From Lachnospiraceae bacterium (lineage in GTDB: Bacteria > Bacillota > Clostridia > Lachnospirales > Lachnospiraceae): a stretch of DNA of 64,000 nt. Location of the stretch: positions 248,001 to 312,000 of the forward strand of contig JAKVNF010000002.1 of the NCBI GenBank assembly GCA_022483465.1, written 5' to 3'. How positions within the stretch are numbered: position 1 is the first letter of the stretch; every line of letters begins with the position of its first letter. Below the pieces are notes generated by a model. That model did not search any database. It was given only the letters and a program-made list of their open reading frames with translations, and had not been told where the DNA came from. Below are positions 1 to 5,935 of the stretch, piece by piece. A program made the translations under genes and the position numbers.

Positions 1-756
1 TTTCATGATCGTCAGCACGACGACATGAGCCTCCTCTATACTGAGTTTTTCTCTTGCTTCGAATCCCAGCTTAGATAAAGACTTTGCTTTTTCGATCATT
101 TCCGGAGTCAGATCATCCACATCATAGCTGATTCTGTGCGGGAGATTCTGCGTATCACGCTCCCAGATGCCTGGCTTGCGCTTCTGTTTTTCCTTTGATT
201 CATCGGGTATCGGTTTTCTCGGGGGACGGCTGCTCCGTCTGGGTTTCCTGTCTTTTTCGCCAGCTCCGCCTTTCCCGGACGGATTCTCATCCTGAGTTTT
301 TCCGTCACTGTCTTTCCCATTTTCGTCTGCATTGGCTGGCTCTGCAGGTTCTTCTGTCCCTGTCGTGTCTTTGGCCTGCTCTCCATCAGCGTCAGACTCT
401 TCGGTGAGCGGATCTGTCTCCACATCCTCGCTGCCGCCTTGTGGAATCCCGGTTTCGAGTTCTTTCCCAGAGAGCTGCTCGTCCTTTTCCCCAAAGGCTC
501 TCCTACGTCCGAGTTTGTTGTTCTCGTCCTTATTCTGCTCCTTCTGTTTGAGTTCCTCATTTTCCTTTTGCAGCGCTTTATAATCTTCAGCTGCTTTTTC
601 AGCTGCCTTTATCAGCGCTGCAATGCGGTTCGTCTTGACGATGTCATCCACGATAACCTCACTAAAGATGTTCGAGATGTCGCTCGGACTGAAAGCGCCA
701 CACTGGTACAGGAGGTTGTACTTATGAAGTCTCTGGACAGGGATCTCGGTTTCCAT
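1..756 (-). CDS. tnpC: IS66 transposase TnpC, N-terminal part (runs off left edge)
   Basis: Minus-strand reading frame of 252 codons, open to the window edge. It starts METEIPVQRLHKYNLLYQCG, with the ATG overlapping the stop of the upstream small ORF (ATGA). Residues about 50-85 are a Lys/Glu-rich coiled-coil stretch, followed by an acidic linker (about 95-160) and a basic, Pro/Arg-rich segment (RKPRRSSRPPRKPIPDE). This matches the N-terminal coiled coil and linker that precede the zinc finger and DDE core of IS66 transposases; those domains lie outside the window. The assignment rests mainly on position downstream of tnpA and tnpB, so the core should be confirmed in the neighbouring sequence. 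Confidence 0.7.
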   Translation of the reverse strand, partial: METEIPVQRLHKYNLLYQCGAFSPSDISNIFSEVIVDDIVKTNRIAALIKAAEKAAEDYKALQKENEELKQKEQNKDENNKLGRRRAFGEKDEQLSGKELETGIPQGGSEDVETDPLTEESDADGEQAKDTTGTEEPAEPANADENGKDSDGKTQDENPSGKGGAGEKDRKPRRSSRPPRKPIPDESKEKQKRKPGIWERDTQNLPHRISYDVDDLTPEMIEKAKSLSKLGFEAREKLSIEEAHVVVLTIMK

Positions 757-1133
757 CACCGGGCCTCTTTGTCTACGGAAGCAAGGCTTGCGCTGGCCTT
801 CTGAACGGCATCCTGATAGGCGCGGAGAGCCTTCCTCAGCTGTGTATTCTCATTCCGCAGAGATGCATTTGCCTCCTCCAGCTCTGTTATTCTGGAAATC
901 AAAGTTTTCGTCGAACCTTCAGCCCGAACAGAGTTTGCCTGCTCTGCTGGTGCGTCGGAGGCCGATGCCTGCTTTCGAACGTACTTCCTGGTGGGCACAA
1001 CCTCCCCTGTAACGGGATCAAGCTTCCCGATCAGCTTCCGGTCTGTCTTGTGCTGTTTAGCCTCCTTGTCCCAATAGCTGTGTGAAGAATAAACGTATAC
1101 CGTATCCCCCTGTCTCAGATGAATGGTACCCAT
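756..1133 (-). CDS. IS66-associated small accessory protein, 125 aa
   Basis: Starts at the ATG behind CAGGAGGTCTGAC, a strong ribosome binding site. Residues 1-55 are a compact basic domain containing SYWDKEAKQHKTDRKLIGKL and DPVTGEVVPTRKYVRKQ, resembling the N-terminal wrist region of some IS4/IS1634-type transposases. Residues about 80-120 form a coiled coil (ITELEEANASLRNENTQLRKAL). It is translationally coupled to tnpC by a 4-base overlap and has its own promoter, so it is probably co-expressed with the transposase. The function is unknown; a DNA-binding or dimerisation partner of TnpC is inference from the coiled coils present in both proteins. Confidence 0.65.
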   Translation of the reverse strand: MGTIHLRQGDTVYVYSSHSYWDKEAKQHKTDRKLIGKLDPVTGEVVPTRKYVRKQASASDAPAEQANSVRAEGSTKTLISRITELEEANASLRNENTQLRKALRAYQDAVQKASASLASVDKEAR

Positions 1134-1172
1134 GTCAGACCTCCTGAGAGCTGCTTATCAGTTCTCAGGAGT

Positions 1173-1223
1173 ATAGTAACATATCTATACCCTCTTGTCA
1201 ACCGAAAATAAGGGTATAGATAT
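1173..1223 (-). promoter_or_regulatory. Promoter with 13-bp inverted-repeat operator for the small ORF-tnpC pair
   Basis: On the minus strand, TTGACA (1201-1196) and TACTAT (1178-1173) are 17 bp apart. A perfect inverted repeat, ATATCTATACCCT (1181-1193) and AGGGTATAGATAT (1211-1223), brackets the -35 box, so a bound repressor would block polymerase. The regulator is unknown. Confidence 0.65.
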
Positions 1224-1278
1224 CTGAATATTTATACTCCCCACTGAAGTAGCCTGAAAGTTCAAAAACCGCGTGTTT

Positions 1279-1668
1279 TCAGGATCTCTGGGATTCTGCG
1301 GCCACCTGATCAGGCATGTCGATGTGCGGGTATACTTCGCGGATGGTACCGTCAAGTGCGATTCCGCTCATGAGCTGACGGTACTGCTCCGGAGAAAGAG
1401 ATCTGGCTTCGTCCGCATTCCTGGGATACTGGAATGAGTTTCCCGGCGCAAGGCGAAGCGTATAGAGCACAGTGCCGATTCCCTCGAAGCAGATCCCCTT
1501 GATCGTTCTGGCAGATCTGCCACGAAAAAGATAGAGAACTCCACGGTCCGTTGGATCCAGGTGATAGTTCAGCATGACATAAGCGGAGAGTCCATCAACG
1601 CCGCGGCGCATATCCACCCTCTTCGTGCAGAGAATGATCTTCCTGAAGCCGATGCCGTCAACAAACAT
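1279..1668 (-). CDS. tnpB: IS66 accessory protein TnpB
   Basis: 129-aa product beginning MFVDGIGFRKIILCTKRVDM. The start at 1668 is chosen because AAGGAGG sits 6 nt upstream; a longer frame from 1875 has no such site. Residues RVDMRRGVDGLSAYV and GVLYLFRGRSARTIKGICFEG correspond to the conserved TnpB (Orf2) core, in which a cationic R-x-x-x-x-K patch is typical. The C-terminal half (LSPEQYRQLMSGIALDGTI) is also family-like. It overlaps the end of tnpA by 11 nt. TnpB is required for IS66 transposition in known systems, but its biochemical role is unsettled. Confidence 0.85.
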   Translation of the reverse strand: MFVDGIGFRKIILCTKRVDMRRGVDGLSAYVMLNYHLDPTDRGVLYLFRGRSARTIKGICFEGIGTVLYTLRLAPGNSFQYPRNADEARSLSPEQYRQLMSGIALDGTIREVYPHIDMPDQVAAESQRS

Positions 1669-2176
1669 GAAAAGCCTCCTTAAGCATGGAGAGGGTCTCG
1701 CGCCGGACAGAAGAGTAGAGATAGAGCCGACAGGACCGTGTCTCCAGGATAACTTCCGGAGACACGGCAGGCCCTCCCGGCCTGCCTGGAACAGATCCGG
1801 CATTTCCTTCTTCCGGTGTACCGGTGATCCGCGGAAGATCAGAGTGGTTCGACCGGCTGCGGGAACCCGAGTCATCAGCAGTACCCGGTTCCGAGCCTAT
1901 TGTATTGACATCAGGGCGTACATGTCCGTTTACGATATCGGTGATGTCTACGAAGTTCTCTGTCTCTGGCACTGAAACAGAGGATGCCTTCCTGTTACTG
2001 GCGTCCGTCTCCCTGATCACGTTTTTCCAGTAGTAGAAGAGCGAGACGTTGATCTCATGCTCCCTGCACCATTGTGCAATCGACATCAGCTTCGTTTCTC
2101 TGTTCTCGTACGCATTGATGATCGGCCTCCAATAGCGAAGCTTCTCCTCACGAACCATCTGCTGTCTCTTGTCCAT
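1658..2176 (-). CDS. tnpA: IS66 accessory protein TnpA
   Basis: 172-aa product starting MDKRQQMVREEKLRYWRPII. The start at 2176 is supported by AGGAGG 7 nt upstream, rather than the ATG at 2200. Residues about 15-50 (ENRETKLMSIAQWCREHEIN, then SLFYYWKN) form the helix-turn-helix expected in IS66 TnpA, which resembles the IS3-type N-terminal domain. The C-terminal part is polar and unremarkable. It is the first gene of the tnpA-tnpB pair. Confidence 0.8.
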   Translation of the reverse strand: MDKRQQMVREEKLRYWRPIINAYENRETKLMSIAQWCREHEINVSLFYYWKNVIRETDASNRKASSVSVPETENFVDITDIVNGHVRPDVNTIGSEPGTADDSGSRSRSNHSDLPRITGTPEEGNAGSVPGRPGGPAVSPEVILETRSCRLYLYSSVRRETLSMLKEAFHVC

Positions 2177-2183
2177 AAAAAAG

Positions 2184-2236
2184 CCTCCTCTGTAGAACAC
2201 AGCTAGTAGTTTCCTAGCCTCATTCTACAGAAGAGG
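2184..2236 (-). promoter_or_regulatory. Hairpin that can mask the tnpA ribosome binding site
   Basis: CCTCCTCTGTAGAA (2184-2197) is complementary, with one mismatch, to TTCTACAGAAGAGG (2223-2236). In the minus-strand transcript this pairs the AGGAGG of tnpA into a stem of about 13 bp. Read-through transcripts from outside the element would therefore translate tnpA poorly, a known way for insertion sequences to limit activity; that role here is inference. Confidence 0.55.
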
Positions 2237-2273
2237 TTGATCCGGGTCATGGTACGTCCGTTGTTACGCTTAC

Positions 2274-2385
2274 TATCGAAGTAGTCCAGAAACTGGGTAA
2301 TTGTAGATGCATACTGATCACGAGTGTGTGGTGACAGGTTCCTGCAATCAAGCATCTTTTTGAATTGAGCAAGGTAATCGTCCAT
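2274..2385 (-). pseudogene. Tyrosine recombinase/integrase, N-terminal fragment cut by IS66
   Basis: Starts at an ATG with AGGAGG 7 nt upstream and encodes MDDYLAQFKKMLDCRNLSPH followed by TRDQYASTITQFLDYFD. This is the SAM-like core-binding domain that opens XerC/phage-type integrases (short helix, SPHT turn, Y...FL). The frame is host-like for 37 codons, then enters the IS66 terminus and stops 23 codons later. The catalytic domain is not in the window; it should lie on the far side of the IS66. Confidence 0.6.
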
Positions 2386-2714
2386 GGTAAAGCCTCCTGC
2401 ATGAGTAAATTTGCTGGCAGAAAGCGCTGAAGTGAAAAGTTGATTTCCACTTTTAAGCACTCTCCGGCGACAGTGGAAATTACTCCTGCGATGAAGGCAG
2501 TAAAGGGGTGGATTGAGGCTGATTTCGTGGACCGGAGTCTTACAAAGGCCCTGAATTCATGGAAGATATTCACTTCGGAGTATAAAAACCAGAGGTGAAT
2601 TCAACGAACAGGATGTTTCCTGAAGATTGATTTCTGCCTCTGGATTTTTTCTTTGTAGTGAAGGCCCTGCAGGCGTTTTCTGTAGTTCAGATTTCTCAGC
2701 TTTGCGGTGCCGTT
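2386..2714. other. Gene-poor spacer with a short open frame and an inverted repeat
   Basis: Nothing here is clearly a gene. ATTTCCACT (2443-2451) and AGTGGAAAT (2472-2480) form a 9-bp inverted repeat. A 55-codon plus-strand frame (2431-2598) ends with VKGWIEADFVDRSLTKALNS then WKIFTSEYKNQR and has protein-like composition, but no start signal; it may be the tail of a lost gene. I do not recognise it. Confidence 0.3.
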
Positions 2715-2861
2715 TTAATTCTGTGGTTTCCGTTTTCCGACTCTTGCATGCCAGATCCAGTCGGTAATGATCTGGCTCACGCTGGAGTGTTTTTCCTCCG
2801 CGTAAGCCTTCAGGCGTTTGGATGTATCCTCGGAGATGTAGATGTTAACCCGTTTCTTCAT
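2715..2861 (-). CDS. Ribbon-helix-helix DNA-binding protein, 48 aa
   Basis: Tiny frame MKKRVNIYISEDTSKRLKAY, then AEEKHSSVSQIITDWIWHAR and VGKRKPQN. The pattern basic beta-strand (KRVNIYI), helix (EDTSKRLKAYAEEK), G/S-rich turn and second helix (SVSQIITDWI) is the MetJ/Arc/CopG fold; the alternating strand residues R4, N6 and Y8 would read DNA. The ATG is 15 nt behind AGGAGG, a long gap, while another ATG with ideal spacing opens only a 7-codon frame. Such proteins usually repress their own promoter or serve as antitoxins. No toxin partner is visible, and a palindrome sits just upstream. Confidence 0.7.
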   Translation of the reverse strand: MKKRVNIYISEDTSKRLKAYAEEKHSSVSQIITDWIWHARVGKRKPQN

Positions 2862-2887
2862 GGAGCATCTCGTCTGACCTCCTTTCT

Positions 2888-2912
2888 CCGTGTGTGTATA
2901 CTCTACACACGG
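2888..2912. promoter_or_regulatory. Palindrome upstream of the ribbon-helix-helix gene (candidate operator)
   Basis: CCGTGTGT (2888-2895) and ACACACGG (2905-2912) are perfect inverted repeats around GTATACTCT. The site lies 27 bp upstream of the start codon, between this gene and the IS30 companion gene, in the right place for autorepression. The assignment to this regulator is inference from proximity. Confidence 0.5.
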
Positions 2913-2924
2913 TAATCGTTGATC

Positions 2925-3308
2925 TCAGAAGGCTTCCCACCCCTGCTTGTCAGCGGCTGCTTTCTTCCTTCTGAAATAGGTGGATCGGCTGATCCGGATC
3001 AGATCCGTGATGACGGAAGTGGTCATACCGGTGCTCTCCATCTTCCGGACATCATCGACGGTACAGATGCGTTTTCCGATCCTGGAGGAGGTATCCGGCA
3101 GGTAGATATCCTGCCTGCGCTTGCCTGCATGCCGCTTCAGCGTTCCGGGATTCGCCATGACCAGGAGCTTTCGATATCCTTCCTTGTCGTGCAGGAGATT
3201 AAACCAGACGCCATGCCGATTGAGAATCTTGTTCAGAAACCGGATTCGGTCCTCTAGATCTGCTTCCGGTTCGGAGCTGTCAAGATTAAAAAAGGCTTTT
3301 TCGTTCAT
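2925..3308 (-). CDS. IS30-linked small protein with helix-turn-helix-like C-terminus
   Basis: 127-aa product MNEKAFFNLDSSEPEADLED... whose ATG overlaps the stop of the IS30 transposase gene (ATGA), so the two are translationally coupled. AGGAGAAGGGAG lies just upstream. The last 45 residues (TVDDVRKMESTGMTTSVITD, then LIRISRSTYFRRKKAAADKQ) read like the trihelical DNA-binding tail of resolvases or MerR/HTH_7-type proteins. The function is unknown; an accessory DNA-binding factor for the transposase is plausible. Canonical IS30 has one gene, so this companion is unusual. Confidence 0.6.
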   Translation of the reverse strand: MNEKAFFNLDSSEPEADLEDRIRFLNKILNRHGVWFNLLHDKEGYRKLLVMANPGTLKRHAGKRRQDIYLPDTSSRIGKRICTVDDVRKMESTGMTTSVITDLIRISRSTYFRRKKAAADKQGWEAF

Positions 3309-4615
3309 GCCTGACTCCCTTCTCCTGGATTCTTTTTAAACCTTTCCAGGCAGTGCTTCGTGAGATCGATGTCATCTCTGGGAATCTCCTGGATTCCGAA
3401 AGCCTGAAGCTTTTCCCACAGTTCCGGTTTCATGAATCGGGTGTACTCGATGGGAGACTTCCCGCCTATCGCCGGATGAGCGGAGCTTGCGATATTGGAG
3501 ATCGCAAAGTTCAATGCGGTCTGGTTCACAAGGCCGAGGTCTCTTAAGTTGTCCCTGTGCGGGCAGATGTAGCGAAGCTCTTCGTGATTGACTTCCAGCG
3601 AACCTTTTTGTCCTGACTGCATGGGATCGCAGTAAAAAACGTGACACCGCTGACTGCCGTCTGCGCCGGTTTCCATCGCCCTGGCGAGGGTGAATTCATC
3701 GCCGCGGTCTGTCAGCAGTACTTCAAAGAGCTCTTTGAAGAGAGCATCACCAAGGACCTGATTCAGCAGGCTGACACCGTCCAGCATGTCCTGGGCGGTC
3801 TTGGTATCGTGATAAACAGCGACCATCAGGTAATAGTTGAGAAACTTGAAGGTCTGCATGAAAGGCCCGTGTGACACGTCGTTGTAGACGGTGTCCATTT
3901 CAACAACGGAAGCGTTTGGGAAGTTCTCTATGTACGCTTTGTAGTCCGCATAACTGCGGCCACGCAGATATGATCGTTCCTGCCGCTTCCGGTAGTTGTG
4001 CGCTAGCTTCCTGGGAATCTTTCTGGAGACCTTGCGGCGAAGGTCGATGTTGGCAATGCCGACGACACTGAAGACCTTTTCGTCGATGTAGTTGTAGAGG
4101 GTCTTCTCTGAGATGTTCAGCTCCGGATGATCCTGCAGAATCCGATAGGGAGAGTGCCCTTTCTGAAGTGCAGGCTTAATGATGGCAGCCATCCGTTTTG
4201 CTTCCTCCTCCGTGAGGTTGGCCCCGGTCCTGGAATTAACAAGGAGCTCCCGGTATTCCATATCTGCCTTTGCAGCGGAGTAGTAGTACTTTGAAAAACG
4301 GCACCTTGCGTAATTCTCACAGCCATTGCAGGCACCCGGGGAGCGATCCCTCCTGCCGCAGGTGAACTGGACAAAGTCCGGACAGTCATCCGGGCATTCA
4401 CGCCCCCAGTTGCAGCTCTTATAGGCCCCACACTCTCGCCTCAGCCGGCACTTGTACTTCAGGGTTCTGTGCAGCTTGATCTCTTTGCCGATGGTAGACT
4501 TGTCCCTGCCCAGAACGGAAGCAATCGCTGCCTTGGAGGATCCGCTGCCGATCCCCTGCTCAATGAACCTCCGCTCGTCCAGTGAGAGTGCCTTATTCTT
4601 GTTCAAACCTGCCAT
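3305..4615 (-). CDS. IS30-family transposase
   Basis: 436-aa DDE transposase. The ATG at 4615 has AAGGAGG 7 nt upstream; a GTG at 4621 is too close to it. Domains: N-terminal HTH_38 (LSLDERRFIEQGIGSGSSKA through GRDKSTIGKEIKLHR, about 10-50), a Cys-rich zinc-binding insert (CRLRRECGAYKSCNWGRECP then DDCPDFVQFTCGRR, C-x2-C, about 58-105), a second helical domain, and an RNase H-like core with VEMDTV, LTDRGDEF and EVNHEELR as the likely D, D and E. Ends with SPIEYTRFM, typical of IS30 tails. Terminal inverted repeats were not identified. It is probably intact. Confidence 0.9.
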   Translation of the reverse strand: MAGLNKNKALSLDERRFIEQGIGSGSSKAAIASVLGRDKSTIGKEIKLHRTLKYKCRLRRECGAYKSCNWGRECPDDCPDFVQFTCGRRDRSPGACNGCENYARCRFSKYYYSAAKADMEYRELLVNSRTGANLTEEEAKRMAAIIKPALQKGHSPYRILQDHPELNISEKTLYNYIDEKVFSVVGIANIDLRRKVSRKIPRKLAHNYRKRQERSYLRGRSYADYKAYIENFPNASVVEMDTVYNDVSHGPFMQTFKFLNYYLMVAVYHDTKTAQDMLDGVSLLNQVLGDALFKELFEVLLTDRGDEFTLARAMETGADGSQRCHVFYCDPMQSGQKGSLEVNHEELRYICPHRDNLRDLGLVNQTALNFAISNIASSAHPAIGGKSPIEYTRFMKPELWEKLQAFGIQEIPRDDIDLTKHCLERFKKNPGEGSQA

Positions 4616-4691
4616 GATCACGCCTCCTTGGGCATTTTTGCCCTTATGGGGCCAGTATGAATCGTCCGGAGGGGGAGGAGGTAGCGTTCAT

Positions 4692-5105
4692 CTATGCTCC
4701 CAGGAAATCGGCTGAAACACGGACCTTTTCGGGGACGCTGACGAAGGAGGCCCAGCGCTTTTCCACGTCCCGGGAGAGGTTGGCAGGCCGGCTGCCGATC
4801 CACTTCCTGAGGAGGTGGAAGGCGTAATGCGTGCGGCGCAGAAGGAGCGTCCCGTAGAAGGTGAAGGTTTGGGAAGTGTGCGCGTAGACAAAACGGACCA
4901 CCTGGATCACAACGGAGACATCCTCTGACTCGTACAGGACGGTGATCCTTCGTTTGGCGATGATGTGACGCCAGATGTGCTGCAAGGGGTGCTTCTCATT
5001 GTAGCTGTGCTGGAACTGACTGACCTCGGCATCGTAACGCTCTTGTGCTTCTTCCGTAGCTCTCTGGATAAAGTTCAATTGACTCTTGTCTGATGTACTC
5101 TTCAT
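4692..5105 (-). CDS. Hypothetical protein, 137 aa, upstream of the IS30 transposase
   Basis: Basic protein MKSTSDKSQLNFIQRATEEA..., possibly starting 3 codons earlier at 5114. It has a helical N-terminus, then a central hydrophobic beta-rich stretch (ITVLYESEDVSVVIQVVRFV) and a basic C-terminus. No motif is recognised and no ribosome binding site is visible; a hairpin with a GCAA loop ends 3 nt before the first ATG. It is on the same strand as the transposase, 76 nt upstream, and is probably part of the same mobile unit. Treat it as a possible gene. Confidence 0.4.
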   Translation of the reverse strand: MKSTSDKSQLNFIQRATEEAQERYDAEVSQFQHSYNEKHPLQHIWRHIIAKRRITVLYESEDVSVVIQVVRFVYAHTSQTFTFYGTLLLRRTHYAFHLLRKWIGSRPANLSRDVEKRWASFVSVPEKVRVSADFLGA

Positions 5106-5117
5106 GGCTATCATTAC

Positions 5118-5207
5118 AGGCAGACGGGTAGCAATACTCGCCTGCCTATAGTGATGAGACGGAAGGTACTTTCTTGCAGGGAGGTTGGCCTTCTGTCTCT
5201 TTTTTTA
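5118..5207 (+). terminator. Two strong hairpins, the second with a T-run
   Basis: Hairpin 1: 5118-5130 pairs with 5135-5147 (12 of 13 positions) around GCAA. Hairpin 2: GAGACGGAAGG (5156-5166) pairs with CCTTCTGTCTC (5189-5199), followed by eight T. On the plus strand hairpin 2 reads as a Rho-independent terminator; on the minus strand the pair forms a structured leader for the 137-aa gene. Confidence 0.6.
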
Positions 5208-5468
5208 ATTCGCAACGGGAAACAGTATAGTACAGTCAGGGAAAAGTAGGGCAGCTTTTGGTAGAGATAGTGTAAGACTTATATCAATGTAGAACTAAGT
5301 GAAAGATTAATATCCACTTCAGTGGAGTTTTGAATTACACTTCAGGGCTGGCAGAAAGCAAACCCGACAGGAGGATATGCCATTGTTGGTAATGATCGAG
5401 TGTGGTAATATAAACCCCGGCAGTTCTTCTGCGCTGGGTTTGTTTTGTGTCGTAACTTAACTTTACCA
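5208..5468. other. Intergenic AT-rich stretch, no gene seen
   Basis: No reading frame with a start signal. Contains CCACTTCAGTGG (5323-5334), a 12-bp palindrome, and shares CTGGCAGAAAGC with 2413-2424. These could be remnants of insertion-sequence ends; nothing firmer can be said. Confidence 0.3.
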
Positions 5469-5492
5469 CAGCCATCAAGGGCTGCTTTTTTT
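5469..5492 (+). terminator. Small terminator-like hairpin
   Basis: CAGCC, loop ATCAAG, GGCTG, then C and seven T. Short stem, but a typical intrinsic terminator shape. No recognisable plus-strand gene ends before it. Confidence 0.5.
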
Positions 5493-5539
5493 GATGCAGC
5501 GAAAATGTAAATCTTTAGCCGAAGACTTGAGGTAGCAAC

Positions 5540-5700
5540 GCCGCCGCGAAGCGGCTTAGTACAAAAGCAAAAGAGGCTTGAGCGGAGCCCGAGGGAGCGA
5601 AAGCTCCCAAGGGCCTTTAAAGCGAAAGCCAGCGTCTTTAGGCGCTGGCTAGTAAAGCGGGCTTATAGCCCGCATCCCGAACCACCCGTTTTACGGGTGG
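5540..5700 (+). ncRNA. Array of hairpins, candidate structured RNA or orphan transposon end
   Basis: Five stems follow one another: GCCGC-GAA-GCGGC (5543-5555); GCCC ... GGGC (5587-5614) enclosing GGGAGC-GAAA-GCTCCC; GCCAGCG ... CGCTGGC (5628-5649); GCGGGC-TTATA-GCCCGC (5657-5673); CCACCCG-TTTTA-CGGGTGG (5682-5700). The GNRA loop and the A-rich joints (AAAGCAAAAG, TTTAAAGCGAAA) look like a folded RNA rather than random palindromes. The series ends 27 bp before the tail of the antiporter remnant on the opposite strand. I could not assign a family. A TnpB-type omega RNA/right end of an IS200/IS605 element that lost its genes is one possibility. Confidence 0.5.
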
Positions 5701-5726
5701 AGGCGATTTAGCCCGTTATGCAATTT

Positions 5727-5935
5727 TCAGGCAGTTGCATTGGCACCCGCCTTTGCCCCGGGGCCGCCCGCCGGGCGCTTTCCCGGGATCTCCCCCGCAA
5801 GCTCAAAGCCCTTCTTTGCCATGATGACGGCGATGATCTCATTGATGACCGCCGCCGCGGCAATCGTGCCCTGGATCACACCGGGGAGTTCGGGCTCCGA
5901 TGCCAGCGTGGTGCAGGCGATGCCTTTCTTTCGTC
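5727..5935 (-). pseudogene. C-terminal remnant of a cation:proton antiporter (CPA2-like)
   Basis: Directly beyond the aroA stop, another minus-strand frame reads GIACTTLASEPELPGVIQGT, then IAAAAVINEIIAVIMAKKGF and ELAGEIPGKRPAGG, ending at TGA 5727. The SEPELP-V-Q motif followed by INEIIAV-MA-KGFE-AGE is, from memory of the family, the last helix and tail of CPA2-type Na+/K+:H+ antiporters (usually over 380 aa). No room exists upstream for the rest because aroA occupies it, so this is a deletion remnant. No start codon was found. Confidence 0.6.

Larger units (their letters stand above)
1..2273 (-). mobile_element. IS66-family insertion sequence (left part outside window)
   Basis: Minus-strand gene order tnpA, tnpB, small ORF, tnpC is the IS66 plan. 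The inner boundary is placed at 2273, because reading the minus strand from there gives GTAAGCG, the usual start of IS66-family termini. Immediately outside it a tyrosine recombinase frame is broken, which fits an insertion. The other end and the target duplication lie beyond the left edge. The expected 8-bp duplication would begin with TATCGAAG at 2274-2281. Confidence 0.8.

Noticed and set aside
1237-5370. Scattered similar strings (CTGAAGT, TTTTGAA, CTGGCAGAAAGC) as ends of one composite transposon
   Set aside because: The matches are short, with inconsistent order and orientation; no target duplication could be matched to them.
5540-5700. HEARO RNA (IscB omega RNA) as identity of the hairpin array
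   Set aside because: No iscB gene is near, and from memory the conserved HEARO core segments do not match; kept only as one model to test.
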